A DNA stretch of 64,000 nt from Lampris incognitus (taxonomy: Eukaryota > Chordata > Actinopteri > Lampriformes > Lampridae): positions 87,408,986-87,472,985 of the forward strand of contig NC_079212.1 of assembly GCF_029633865.1 (NCBI RefSeq), read 5' to 3'. The notes below the pieces were generated by a model. That model did not search any database, was not told where the DNA came from, and worked only from the letters and a program-made list of their open reading frames with translations. A program made the position numbers and the translations under genes. This document shows positions 33,125 to 43,749 of this stretch, in pieces. Numbering within the stretch: position 1 is the stretch's first letter; every line of letters begins with the position of its first letter.

Positions 33125-33560
33125 TGATGTGGAACCATGGAGGCGGCGGATTTCCGCTTCCGGTGTGGGAAGATGGCTGCGCGAATTCGCGTTTGCGGCG
33201 GCCTCACCCACCCAGTACCATCTTTGCAGTGTCGTTGTCCATGTCTGCGTCTAAGTTTTGTCTTCATGTGATGGCTGGGAGAGCAGGGCGGGCTAAGCTA
33301 ACTGCTAGCCCATGCAGACCGGCGGCGTCCTGGCTGGCGTTCGGGTTCTCTTGGACAGTGATTTCTTTATTTTTTTTGTTTGGTTTTTGTAACTTCATTG
33401 ATTGATTGATACGTGTGTTAGTTTGGATATGTGTGCTCTTGTAGTTTTGATGTGTTGTTGTCTTTGCGTTGCACTTTCGTTTCATTTCACGTACGCAAGT
33501 GCCTGAAGTGAAATGACAAAGTGTTCCTGATTACACTTGTCCTCAGCGTGCAGAGAATTC
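33125..33560 (+). repeat. Dispersed 'GATGGCGGC' repeat, copy 1
   Basis: Starts with GGGAAGATGGCTGCGCGAATTC, contains GGCTGGGAGAGCAGGGCGGG and GCTAACTGCTAGCCCATGCAGACC, and ends with a TTTCATTTCACGTACGCAAGTGC...GAAATGACAAAG tail. The same modules recur at 40595-41157 (-), 42225-42790 (+) and 43750-44290 (+). This copy lacks the central 'CCAAGGACCACGGCCCTG' module. Confidence 0.75.
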
Positions 33561-33710
33561 GCTGACGGTGCAAGTACCGGTCACCTTGGTCCTCCTGAGA
33601 AACCCATTTTAATCTCCTCCGCTATCACATTTAAATGAAATTTCCTCTTTTTTTCAATCTGGGTCTTATTACCATAGTATCGTTCATCATCCTACTGATT
33701 GTTATAGTAT

Positions 33711-34102
33711 CGTAGCGAATTCGGGGGGGGGTAGCCCGGAACCGCTGCAGCCGGGACGCGAACCCCGGTCTCCTGCACTACAGGCGACTACGTTAACCAG
33801 TCGACTAAAGGGTCCGACCCGTTAGCGAGTCTACTTATCCGTGGTCCTTACACTACCCCCTCTTTCGGTAAGCGCGCCCCGCGCATCAGCATACGACCTC
33901 CCTCCCGCCTCTGGGGTCACGCGCTTCCGATGGCCTCACGGTCTCACCGTCCCACTTCTGACACCAATTCAGCGAATTCGGCACGCCGCCGGGAACCGAA
34001 CCCGTGTCTTCCCGCACCACAGGCGACTTCGTTAACCAGTCGACTAAAGAGTCCGACCCGTTAGCCAAGGGCTAGCGAGTCTACCTATGCATGGTCGTTA
34101 CA
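33711..34102 (-). mobile_element. TRIM-like miniature LTR element with tRNA-Leu-type primer site
   Basis: 392 bp on the minus strand: LTR (34102-33968, starts TGTAACGACCA), primer-binding site TGGTGTCAGAAGTGGGA (complement of 33950-33966, matching the 3' end of tRNA-Leu), about 115 bp of internal sequence, a purine tract (CGAAAGAGGGGGTAG) and a second LTR (33852-33711, starts TGTAAGGACCA). The target duplication GTAT lies at 33707-33710 and 34103-34106. There is no coding capacity. This is the structure of a terminal-repeat retrotransposon in miniature, dependent on another element's enzymes. Confidence 0.8.
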
Positions 34103-34436
34103 GTATATTACGTACCTGTCTCATTGTGGGGTTTTTTTGGAGACGAGCCCAGACAGACACTCTGCTTCACCACGGCCTCAGTAGTGAATACTAACATAAA
34201 AATCCACTTTATCTAAACCTCTTATTTACAAGTGAAAGCGAAGCTGAAATGTTACATTAGGAGAAATTAAAAGTGAAATAATTTAATACTAGAACTAAAA
34301 CTTCCAGAACCCGTACTAAATCAATTATATCCCTGTTGTTCCACGTGAAACTCACCAATGCAGCAGAAAGACATTTGCTATGCGCGCAAGCTAGGTTAAA
34401 TACAGTAGCTCGACTCTGCAAGTTGCAATTCCTGTT

Positions 34437-34600
34437 CCCAGACACCCACCACCCAAACTGCACACCACCCATCCAGTTACCAGACACCCACCACCCAAAC
34501 TGCACGCCACCCACCCAGTTCCCAGGCACCCCCCACCCAAACTGCACGCTACCTATCCAGGTACCAGACACCCACCACCCAAACTGCACACAACAGACAC
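34437..34600. repeat. Short minisatellite of about 48 bp
   Basis: Three to four copies of a unit containing ACACCCACCACCCAAACTGC and CCATCCAGTTACC. An open frame of 130 codons across it (34336-34728) is a by-product of this repeat and is not called. Confidence 0.75.
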
Positions 34601-34780
34601 CACCCATCCAATCATCTTGCGCTGCTGCCCGGTGGACATCGCGCGCTAACCAGCTGGTTGGCGCTGATTGGACAGAAATTAATTTTGCTCTCTTGAGAAA
34701 GGCGAAAACAAACTTTGGAAAAAGCTAAAATCTAACACTGTGCCCAAACTGAATGCGACGTGAGCGAACGTCATGCAAAC

Positions 34781-35150
34781 GTATGTGTCCTGGTCGCTGC
34801 ACTAGCGCCTCCTCTGGTCGGTTGGGCGCCTGGGGGGAATAGCGTGATCCTCCCACGCGCTACGTCCCCATGGGGAAACTCCTCACTGTCAGGTGAAAAG
34901 AAGCGGCTGGCGACGCCACATGTATCAGAGGAGGCATGTGGTAGTCTGCAGCCCTCCCCGGATCGGCAGAGGGGGTGGAGCAGCGAGCGGGACAGCTGAA
35001 AAGAGTGGGGGTGAATGTGTGTGTGTCTGTCGGCCCTGTGATGGCCTGGCGGCCTGTCCAGGGTGTCTCCCCGCCTGCCGCCACTGGGATGGGCTCCAGC
35101 ATCCCCGCGAGATAAGCGGTGTGGATAATGGATAATGGAAGGATGGACCT
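34781..35150 (+). mobile_element. Composite of two SINE families
   Basis: 34781-35003 is the body of the SINE seen at 23845-24252 (GTGTCCTGGTCGCTGCACTA through GGGACAGCTGAAAAGAGTGG). It passes directly into 35013-35150, the 3' part of the other SINE (GGCCCTGTGATGGCCTGG, GATAAGCGGTGTGGATAATGG). The join may be a chimeric SINE or one SINE inserted into another. Confidence 0.7.
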
Positions 35151-35556
35151 TTCTAAACAACGTTACAAGGCACAATTATTGCCATTATCATTGCTTATAT
35201 TTAGAATGAACATGATTATTGCTGGCCTCCATGCCCCTCCCCCCAGTGGCTAGGCCCCACAAAGCTTTACCCCTTTTCCCCCCCTTATGTGCAGCCTTGG
35301 TCAGAAGACATTATTCTTTCATACAAATACATTAATGGAGGTGCAAAAAGCTTATTGTCCTGGAAGCCTTCTTGTTTTTGGAGGAGAAAATAGTTGTCAT
35401 GTATTGCTTGGTTTAATTTTCAAATGTAATATCATTTATAGTTGTTAAATATGGATTTGTGGATGTGAAATTTTACTAAACGAACGATTAGAATGATTAA
35501 AATAGCCAAGTAGATTGATAATAGTTAAATAATATTCTTTGATAATACTGCCATTT
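35151..35556. other. No gene recognised
   Basis: AT-rich intervening sequence without supportable features. Confidence 0.5.
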
Positions 35557-35800
35557 GGTTTGGACATGTGTGGAGGACAGATGCTGGGTATATTGGGAGA
35601 AGGATGCTGAATATGGAGCTGCCAGGGAAGAGGAGAAGAGGAAGGCCAAAGAGGAGGTTTATGGCTGTGGTGAGGGAGGACGGTGGCTTGAGTGACAGAG
35701 GAAGATGCAGAAGACAGGAAGAAATGGAAACGGATGGTCCGCTGTGGCGATCCCTAACGGGAGCAGTCGAGAGAAGAAGAGAAAGAGGAGGAAGAAGATT
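35557..35800 (+). pseudogene. 3' end of a LINE (RTE-like C-terminus)
   Basis: The frame holds GYIGRRMLNMELPGKRRRGRPKRRFM and then LWRSLTGA, a C-terminal block common in fish LINE ORF2 copies, followed by CTGTGGCGATCCCTAACGGGAGCAG and a GAA-rich tail, the usual 3' terminus of this family. It is a short 5'-truncated copy. The clade is uncertain (RTE/BovB-like suggested by memory). Confidence 0.65.
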
Positions 35801-36486
35801 TTATTGGCATTACAATTACTGAACCCAAACAAGACATTCCCTAGACATAAATTGAAATCAGAACTGGCCCAAAATAATATCTGTGAGCCTTGGCTGGGCA
35901 GCGCGTGATGTCCACTGGGGGGCAGCGCAGGGTGGCTGGATAGCTGGTGTGCAGTTTGGGTGGGGTTTTGAGTGAACTGGTTCTCCATAGTTAAGTGGCT
36001 GATTGAAGACATGCTTTAGGCTGTTTCATTTGCATTGCAAGTTGGCTGAAGACTCCATTAAAAGTTGGCAGGGCTCTTATCCATCACGTCTAAAATTAGA
36101 GTTTAACAAGCCTGTCGACACAGTTACAACCTCCTGATGCAACCGGAGAATGTAACAAACACACACACACACGCAGAGTCAATAAATGACGATGGACGAC
36201 ATCCTCTCTCCTTAGACGTTCAATTCAGATGAAGAAAACCCCCAAGGGGGGGTGACAGATTTAGAAATAAAACACTTAAGCGAAGGTACTTAATAACGAC
36301 ATCTAGTTTTAATGAAATAATGCAAAAATGAAAAGCGGATCTTTTTTAAGCTACCAGAATGACAATGTTTATCAATCTGTTTTCTACACTAAAGAAGAAC
36401 ATTGGCAGTGATTTACAGGAAAAGCAGGACTTAGATTTTAGACAACAGAACGAATATCAAAGGAAGAAATAGCAATTGAATCGATC
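35801..36486. other. No gene recognised
   Basis: Contains a short CA run near 36159. No coding sequence or repeat family was identified. Confidence 0.5.
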
Positions 36487-36840
36487 TTATAATGGAGATA
36501 GCAGTAAATACTTCCATTTTAGTATGGTACATGGTATAATAAAGAGTAAAGAATCCAGCCCCTCTCCAGGAATTTGGTTCCAAAGCCCTTGCTGTGTGTG
36601 GAGGTGAGCCCAATTCCTAGCGGTACCAACTCTATCTAGTTGGTACCACTCCACCTCCCGCAACAGCTCAGGCTCCTTCCCTGGCAGAGAGGTGGCATTC
36701 CACGACCAGAGGACCAAGTTGCGATGCCGGAAGTCGGCACACCCCGGTCCTCACCTTTGCCTGCCGCCCGACCTGCATTGCACCCTACCCCAGTGTTCAT
36801 CGCCGCGTGCGGTGGGTCCACGGGGTGGTGGCTTCAGCCG
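36487..36840 (-). pseudogene. Rex3-like LINE, N-terminal endonuclease fragment
   Basis: On the minus strand the frame reads VLWSWNATSLPGKEPELLREVEWYQLD, then frames drift through WNQIPGEGLDSL. This corresponds to the start of the APE endonuclease of Rex3/RTE elements, which nicks target DNA. It lies head-to-tail, immediately 3' of the Rex3 C-terminal fragment, so two partial copies adjoin or one was rearranged. Several stops are present. Confidence 0.55.
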
Positions 36841-38170
36841 CATCTCCGAGATCGGGTCGCGGTGGCAGCAAGCTAAGTAGGGCACTCAGGACGTCCCTCT
36901 CCCCACGCCCTCCAGCTCCCCCTGGGGGATCCAAAGGCGTTTCCAGGCCAGATTGGACATGTAGTCCCTCCAGCGAGTTCTGGGTCTACCCCGGGATCTA
37001 CTCCCAGTTGGCCGTGCCCGGAAAACCTCCAAAGGAAGTCGCCCAGGAGGCATCCTAATCAGATCCCCGAACCACCTCAACTGGCTCCTTTCGACACAAA
37101 GGAGCTGCGGCTCTACTCCGAGCTCCCTCGGGATGTCTGAGCTCCTCACCCTATCTCTAATCCTGGGCCGGGCCAATTCAACCTATGGAGGAAACTCATT
37201 TCAGCCGCTTGTATCCGCGATCCCACCCTGTTGGTCACTACCCAAAGCTCATGACCATAGGTGAGGGTTGGAATGAAAATTGACTGGTAAACTGAGAGCT
37301 TTGCCTTCCGGCTCAGCTCCCTCTTCACCACAATGGTCCGGTACAACGTCCGCATTACTGCTGATGCTGCACCAATCCGCCTGTCAATCACCCGCTCCAT
37401 CCTACCCTCACTTGTGTACAAGACCCCGAGATACTTGATCTCCTTCACTTGAGGCAACAACTCATCCCCAACCCGGAGGGAGCAATCCAGAGAACCATGG
37501 CCTCAGACTTGGAGGTGCCGACTCTCATCCCGGGCATTTCACACTCAGCTGTAAACCGCCCCAGTGCGCACTGGAGGTCGTATTCCGATGAAGCCAACAA
37601 AACTACATCTTCTGCAAAGAGCAGAGATGCAATTCTGAGGTTCCCAAAACGGACACACTCCTCACCTTGGCTGCGCCTTGAGATCCTGTCCGTGAATATC
37701 ACAAACAGAATCGGAGACAAGGGACAACCTTGGCGGAGTCCGACACCCACCGAAAACGTGTTTGACTTTGTGCTGAGAATACGGACACAGCTCTCACTTT
37801 GGTTATACAAGGACCGGATGGCTTGTAGCAACTGCCCCGGTACCCCATACTCCCGCAGTACCCCCCACAGAGTGCCCCGGGGTACACGGTTGTAAGCCTT
37901 CTCCAAGTCCACAAAACACATGTAGACTGGCTGGTCAAACTCCCATGCCTCCCTCAGCACTTCCGCAAGGGTAAAAAGCTGGTCAGTTGTTCCACGGCCA
38001 GGACGGAATTCGCATTGTTCCTCCTGGAGCCGAGGTTCGACAATCGGTCGGAGCCTCCTTTCCAGCACCCTAGAGTAGACTTTCCCAGGGAGGCTGAGCA
38101 GTGTGATGCCCCGATAATTGTGCACACCCTCCGGTCCCCTTTTATAAATACGGGAACCACCAACCCAGTC
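36841..38170 (-). pseudogene. Rex3-like (RTE clade) reverse transcriptase, broken
   Basis: About 1.3 kb of LINE ORF2. Visible blocks are VHNYRGITLLSLPGKVYSRVLERRL, EEQCEFRPGRGTTDQL, CFVDLEKAYNRVPRG, LRQGCPLSPILFV, LLFAEDVVLLASS, then in other frames EIKYLGVLYTSEGRMERVIDRRIG and DRVRSSDIPRELGVEPQLL. The nucleotide strings GGAGACAAGGGACAACC and ACCACCAACCCAGTCTGCCA resemble the primer sites widely used for fish Rex3. Frameshifts occur near 37450 and 37165. The catalytic box reads FAED where active copies have FADD, so one catalytic aspartate is lost. A 3' fragment of the same family is at 58488-58857. Confidence 0.8.
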
Positions 38171-38329
38171 TGCCACACATTTTACATTGTTAGACACATT
38201 TTGTTCACTTTGATAGTACATGTTACACACAGGTACTGACAATACCTGTGTGTAATATGATTTTTTAAAATAATGGGCTTTGCGCAGGTCGGTTCGTAAG
38301 TAAGGGAGTTCGTAACCCGGGGACTACCT

Positions 38330-38332
<3 letters not shown>

Positions 38333-38411
<79 letters not shown>

Positions 38412-38412
38412 C
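38333..38412. repeat. (CA)n(TA)n microsatellite
   Basis: About 62 bases of CA followed by TA units. A GT run at 38461-38495 and a GCGC run near 38590 follow. Confidence 0.95.
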
Positions 38413-38459
38413 CTTCAGACAGCCGTTTATCCACACAGCTTGATTTACACCTCAGGCTT

Positions 38460-38460
<1 letters not shown>

Positions 38461-38495
<35 letters not shown>
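38461..38495. repeat. (GT)n microsatellite
   Basis: Uninterrupted GT run followed by a G run. Confidence 0.95.
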
Positions 38496-38497
<2 letters not shown>

Positions 38498-38499
38498 GG

Positions 38500-39189
38500 G
38501 GGGGTGTAATGAATATCTAATGGGTTTTGTTATTATAACGTTATTATAATGGTAATCGTATCGTTTCATTTTTAAGAACGACACACATGCGCGCGCGCGC
38601 GCCCACATCAGAGCAGTAGCTCATCGTGTCCGCTGTGCCTTATAAATAAGGTAGGCTGACCTGCACATCCACTCTCTGTGTCTGGTGTCCTGGCCGACAC
38701 CCAAGGGCGAACGTAATGCGACAACCACTCCTACACAGTCCCTCCACAATAGACTTGCTTGAGTAAATGATCTTTTTTTTAATTAGGGCTGTGTTTTTGA
38801 TATATTCAGACTGGTTTTCCATTATTCAGTACAAAAGAGTCAATTGTGACAGTCATGCTACAATCCTGAGGATCACCGGTTACTCAAAGAGGGTTTGAGC
38901 ACAAATCCTATTGAACCAACAGTGCTGTTTTGTTAGCATCTTCCCCACCCACTGACAAAAACAAAACAACTACGCCCAAGTCTGTGTTTGAGCGGTTAAT
39001 GTATCTGCTGCTTTGAGGTGGTCTGGTGTATTTGCTTTGTTAGCCGCAGCAGCTTGCTCCCTACGCACCCTATCAGGCGCACATGAAATGAAACGAACCA
39101 ACCGCTCTGCCAGCCCACCGCAGTGCAACACAAAGACACAAACACATACCCAAAACCTACAAGAACACATATGTCGCTAGGGGGAACCA
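38500..39189. other. No gene recognised
   Basis: Intervening sequence between microsatellites and the CpG-rich segment that follows. No supportable feature. Confidence 0.45.
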
Positions 39190-40440
39190 GTGTAGGGAAG
39201 TGGGAGTGAACTTTCCAATATGAGGAGGGCAGGGTAGGAAATGACGCACACACAACAGGCGCCGCTCGGACAGAAGCGAGAGGAGAAACACGGCCTCTTG
39301 TTCTGCGGCGGCGAAGCCCCGGAAACTTGGGACTGCTAGCTAACAAGCTAACGCTAGCTAGCTTGTTGTGGACAGTGAGCGTACCGGTCAGGCGCGGGGG
39401 CTGACCCGATCTAAACTTTCCTCCGCCGTCCTGGTCTCGGGTTTTAAAGCCGCCAGTGTGACTCGGAAGTCGTCCTCGGAGTCGAACCGTGGAAGTCTCG
39501 GCCGCCGCCGAACCACTTGTGGCTCCGGCAGATGGCTTCGAGGGGGAGGCTTTTCGGGTCCCCCGGTTAATCAGAACGTGAACCGGACGGCAGCAGCCAC
39601 GGAGCCGAGTCCACCGGAGGCCTGGAAGCATCAGCGGAGGGGTAGGGATTTGTCTCCCCCTCCTTCCAGATAAGTGCCCATCCTTGTCTATGGTTGATCT
39701 GGCGCTGCCGGGAGAATCGCATGGCTAGCCTGGAACCCTCGGTTGTAGCTGGAACCGGTGGTTGAATTGTGTTTTGTTTCTGTCTTCCTCCGCCGACCGC
39801 CTGGATAACGCCAGAGAGACCCGTCCCCGAACCGGACCCACAGCGTAGCCTACGGCCCAGTCAACAGAGCGCGCCGCGGGGAGTCGGAGGGTCCTCGTCG
39901 CGCAGGGAACCAAGCGGTTCACCGAGGAAAGGACAGACATTCATTTGAGTTAAGCTGGCGCCCAGTAGCCTACTAGATAGTTAGCCTCTGCCGGCCGAGC
40001 TCCGTGGTGGAGTGGGAGCTGCAGCGGCCCGGGCCTTAAGCCTTCCAAGTACTCTAGTGCACTAGGCTTCATTGTGGGATTATGCGAGTGCTCCCTGCGT
40101 CGGGGGTGACTAGAGTGGAGTGTTCCCTGGTTAGAGGGGGAGTTAGTTAGTTGACCCGGTGGGTTTCCATGTGTGTGTAGTGGTTTGCTAATGTTTGGGG
40201 TGCAATAGCAAAAGTAACCTTCACCTGACTTGACTTTATATCTGTATGTTCTTGGAGTGTGGGGTCCGGGCAGTGGGGGGCTCATTAGGGCTGACGAGTA
40301 GGCAGCAGGGAGCTATTTAGCTAGGGGTGCGGGAAGGGCTTCCTTACAGTGCTGTGTTATACATGTGTCAGATGTAGCATTCTAAAGTAGTGTTGTATGA
40401 ATTGTTAAAGGTATGAAATGAAATATTGTGAATAAAGTTG
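39190..40440 (+). other. CpG-rich gene-like segment, possible promoter and noncoding exon
   Basis: Clearly richer in CpG than its surroundings from about 39240 to 40020, with GACGCACACACAACAGGCGC and repeated GCTAGC motifs. It ends near an AATAAA at about 40430. The frames at 39368-39673 (+) and 38996-39631 (-) show no known domain. It could be a CpG-island promoter of an unseen host gene, or the 5' end of an unrecognised retroelement. Confidence 0.3.
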
Positions 40441-40594
40441 GTGCTGTTATACCTACCTGCCCTGTTTGTGTGTGTGTGTATTTTGGGGATGCTGTGAACC
40501 ATGTCACCGGGTTGATAAATAGGCCAGAACCATCACTAGTGGTGACACATATACCCAAACTAACACATATATATACACTAAACAAAAAACATCA

Positions 40595-41157
40595 CTGTCC
40601 AGGAGAACGAACGCCAGCCAGGATGACTGCCGGAACTGCCGGTCTGCATGGGCTAGCAGTTAGCTTAGCCTGCCCCGCTTCCGCGTCCTGTCAGACCGCC
40701 CTCGGTCTTTCCACTTCAGGCGCAGCTCCGGTCAGGGCCGTGGTCCTTGGACCAACAAGACGCAGCAGACCAGGCTCCCTCAGCCGATCCAACTCCAGCT
40801 CTCCCAGTCAGGCACCTTCGACACACCTCCCCGCACGCCACACGACGACACTAAAAACACAGTCAAGGCTAGGCAAGGCCGCCACCAGGCCACCCTCGGT
40901 GTTATCGGAACTGCCGGTCTGCATGGGCTAGCAGTTAGCTTAGCCTGCTCCGCTTCCGTGTCTCATCAGACCGCCCTCGGTGTTACCTCTTCGGGCACAG
41001 CTCCAGGCAGGGTCGTGGTCCCTGGGCTCACAAGGCGCAGCAGACCAAGCTCTCCCAGCCAATCCAGCGCCAGCTCTCCCAGCCATCAAACGAAGACAAA
41101 CTTACACACAGACTTGGACAAAGACACTGCATGGACGGTACTGGGTGAGGCCGCCAC
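40595..41157 (-). repeat. Dispersed 'GATGGCGGC' repeat, copies 2 and 3 in tandem
   Basis: Two minus-strand copies. Each contains GGAACTGCCGGTCTGCATGG and GCTAGCAGTTAGCTTAGCCT (40638 and 40911), and the centre GGGCCGTGGTCCTTGG or GGTCGTGGTCCCTGG. Reading frames across them reflect the repeat and not a protein gene. Confidence 0.75.
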
Positions 41158-41373
41158 TGTAAGATTCGACTTAGAGACGAGAGAGACATTGGTTGTAAAC
41201 GAACTCTTTACTTAGAACTTAGCAAAGTTGGGATACTCAGCCATCAGGCTACATCTGCGTTCCCTCCAGTTCTGCTCATACTTAACATTACTTCCTAGTC
41301 TCGTCTCGCGAGAGCCCCCCATCAAAGAGTAACCAGAGAGCATGCGCATTAACATAAGTCCCAATACATTACA
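41158..41373 (-). repeat. 3' LTR of a truncated gypsy element (copy D)
   Basis: 216 bp reading TGTAATGTATTGG...GAATCTTACA on the minus strand. A purine tract (complement of 41374-41385, GGGGGAAAGGGG) precedes it in the sense direction. Confidence 0.75.
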
Positions 41374-41902
41374 CCCCTTTCCCCCAGTCAACAAAATCTG
41401 CCAAGTGGCGTGGAGGGTGCCGGTCTCTTGCCGGACGCTGTAGAGGGGTAGTGGGCACAGGAATGGACACAGGACCAGAGGGATCTTCAACAGACCTGCT
41501 GGTCTCTGGTCGTGGCGTTTCAGATGAGGTAGACTCGAGCGGCCCATCTTCAGGTGACTGCTCACCAGGAACAATGGATTCACCAGCGACCACATCCGTG
41601 CATGCAGTCGCTCTACCACGCAGCTGATCCAAGTGGCGTCGATGCATTTGCCCATCAGGAGTCTGCACTCTATATGAAACTGGGCCAGTAGGATCGGCTA
41701 TCACGCCAGGGACCCATGTGTGTCCCCCAGTGTAGCTCCTCATGTACACAGTGTCCTGTGGTCTAAAACATCTGTTTGAGCCTTGCAGCTTTTCTGCACT
41801 CACCTCCTGCTTGAGGTGCATGTCATTTTCATAGTCAGGATGAAGGCGATCAAAGAACGTGGTAAGATGCCGGTTCATGAGAAGGCAACTGGGCATTGGC
41901 AA
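41369..41902 (-). pseudogene. Integrase C-terminal fragment of gypsy copy D
   Basis: The frame reads LLMNRHLTTFFDRLHPDYEN, then FRPQDTVYMRSYTGGHTWVPGVI, PVSYRVQTPDGQMHRRHLDQL and ends DRHPPRHLADFVDWGKGV. This is the tail of a Ty3/gypsy integrase with its GPY/F-like and C-terminal region, running into the LTR as usual. Everything upstream (gag to the integrase core) is missing; the fragment stops abruptly at about 41905. It is a different family from copies A-C. Confidence 0.75.
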
Positions 41903-41905
41903 CGC

Positions 41906-42120
41906 TGTCTTCGGGAGGGGGGCGGAGTCGGCCTGTGTTCGTCACATGAATGAAGCAGTGGTTCGGCCTGGAGTCGCCTTGTCACGAAAGTGGCGAGGCG
42001 ACTCCTTCGAGACTGCCGACCGAAGAGATGCAGTTGGCGAACGCATACAGTACGAGGGTGGGTGTTGGAATTAAAATAGGGATCGATTGGCCACTAAATT
42101 GGGAGAAAAAAGGGAAAAAT
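41906..42120 (+). mobile_element. SINE-like 3' fragment adjoining copy D
   Basis: Ends GGCCACTAAATTGGGAGAAAAAAGGG, like the tail of the SINE at 23845-24252. The head is missing. Confidence 0.45.
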
Positions 42121-42224
42121 CAGAAATAAATTTAAAAAGTCTTCAAAAGTTTAAGGAATCACCCAATTTTTGACCCAAAAGTACTTCTGAATTCCTGTCT
42201 TCTTTTTGTGTAAGCCTCAGAGTG

Positions 42225-42790
42225 CGGGGAAGATGGCGGCGCGAATTCAGGTTTGCAGCGGCTTCAGCCAGTATCGACCATGCCGTGTCTTTGTCCACGT
42301 CTACGCCTGCGTCTAAGTTTTTGTCATCGTGTGAAGTTTTTATTTTGATCTTCATTTAATGGCTGGGAGAGCTGGCGCTGGATCAGCTGAGAGAACCTGG
42401 TCTGCGCGTCCTGTGGGCCCAAGGACCACGGCCCTGCCTGGAGCTGTGCCCGAGGAGGAAGCACCGAGGGCGGTCTGACGGGACGCGGAAGCGGGGCAGG
42501 CTAAGCTAACTGCTAGCCCACGCAGACCGGCAGTTCCGGCAGTCATCCTGGCTGTTGTTCGTTCTCCTGGACAGTGGGATGTTTTGTACTGTGCTGCACT
42601 GAGTGGACTGTGTGGTTAACTGTTTTTTCTTTCCATCCTGTTTTTGTATGTTTTTGGTGGTGTCGTTTTTGGAAATGTTGGACGTGTTTTTCTCTTCTGT
42701 TGCACTGCTGTGAGCTGGGGGAAACGAAACGTCGTTTCTTTTGTATATGCAAGTGCATGATAGAAACGACAATGAATTGTTTCTGGTTCC
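42225..42790 (+). repeat. Dispersed 'GATGGCGGC' repeat, copy 4 (most complete)
   Basis: Starts GGGGAAGATGGCGGCGCGAA, passes GGCTGGGAGAGCTGGCGCTG, CCAAGGACCACGGCCCTG, GCTAACTGCTAGCCCACGCAG and ends TGCAAGTGCATGATAGAAACG ACAATGAATTG. The start AAGATGGCGGC matches a YY1 site, known to position transcription in mammalian L1 5' UTRs. It may be the 5' end of an unrecognised LINE or its non-autonomous derivative. Confidence 0.75.
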
Positions 42791-42814
42791 TGATAGGCCT
42801 GTGTTGGAAATCCT

Positions 42815-43035
42815 CTCATTACTTGCGGTCATTTTGACCGCCCGTGGTCGTTTTAGGTAGATCTCATCATAACTTTTTTGTGCAATTGATCTAAAACTCA
42901 TTTTAATGCAAATATATGCAACTTTAGGCGCATTCAGGGAGCGGCAGGTCTGTATTTTGTTTCCCCACAAACTTATTAAACTTTGAAAATCCAAAACGGT
43001 CAAAATGACGGCCTCGGTCGTCCTCGTGTTGCAAG
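42815..43035. mobile_element. Possible MITE with GGTCATTTTGACCG ends
   Basis: GCGGTCATTTTGACCGCCCG near 42827 and ACGGTCAAAATGACGGCC near 42998 are inverted with respect to each other, about 200 bp apart. The outer ends are not resolved, so the call is tentative (piggyBac-like MITEs have similar ends). Confidence 0.4.
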
Positions 43036-43188
43036 CCTAACGCCGGCGCAGCGGCAGCTGATGAGGACTGCTGAAAGTGCTTGTGATGCTGTGAAACCGT
43101 TTTAGCAAGTCTGTTTCCTTGATCAGAAGTCTTTAAAACTAAGTTTAAGGGATTCACAGGGTACCCATATCCCTCTCTCATACACATC

Positions 43189-43193
<5 letters not shown>

Positions 43194-43266
<73 letters not shown>

Positions 43267-43276
43267 GCACACACAG
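43194..43276. repeat. (CA)n microsatellite
   Basis: Long CA run with few interruptions. A second CA run lies at 43494-43550. Confidence 0.97.
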
Positions 43277-43489
43277 AAGGAGGGCGAAAGGCGAGACACT
43301 TGAGCCCGGCGGTCCAGTTTCATGTCCTCATGGCGGCATCCATTAAAGTTGTGCTGTGTGTGCCAGCCTGCACAGAGACAGCCCCATTAGCACCTGTCCC
43401 ATTTACCACGACAATACCTCCACCTGCATTATTCAGCCTGCTGCTACTAATGAGGAAACCTTATCTCGCATGGACACAAACCCTATCCC

Positions 43490-43493
<4 letters not shown>

Positions 43494-43550
<57 letters not shown>
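43494..43550. repeat. (CA)n microsatellite
   Basis: CA run of about 57 bases; the frame across it encodes only TH repeats. Confidence 0.97.
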
Positions 43551-43553
<3 letters not shown>

Positions 43554-43749
43554 GCATCTTTCTATCGGTGACTGGCGGTTACACTGAGAGGACCTGAGTC
43601 AGAGATGGATCACCTATATTAACAGATAAAGTCGGGGTCATGTGACTGTTGTTTCCATGAACCTGTCTGATGGACTCGCTTTCATCCACGCTGCATTCTG
43701 CGCCGTGCACATCGCGCTGTGCTGCTAGTTTAGTTAGTGTGCTCCGCTT

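Noticed and set aside
34336..34728. 130-codon frame
   Set aside because: Created by a 48-bp minisatellite; no domain.
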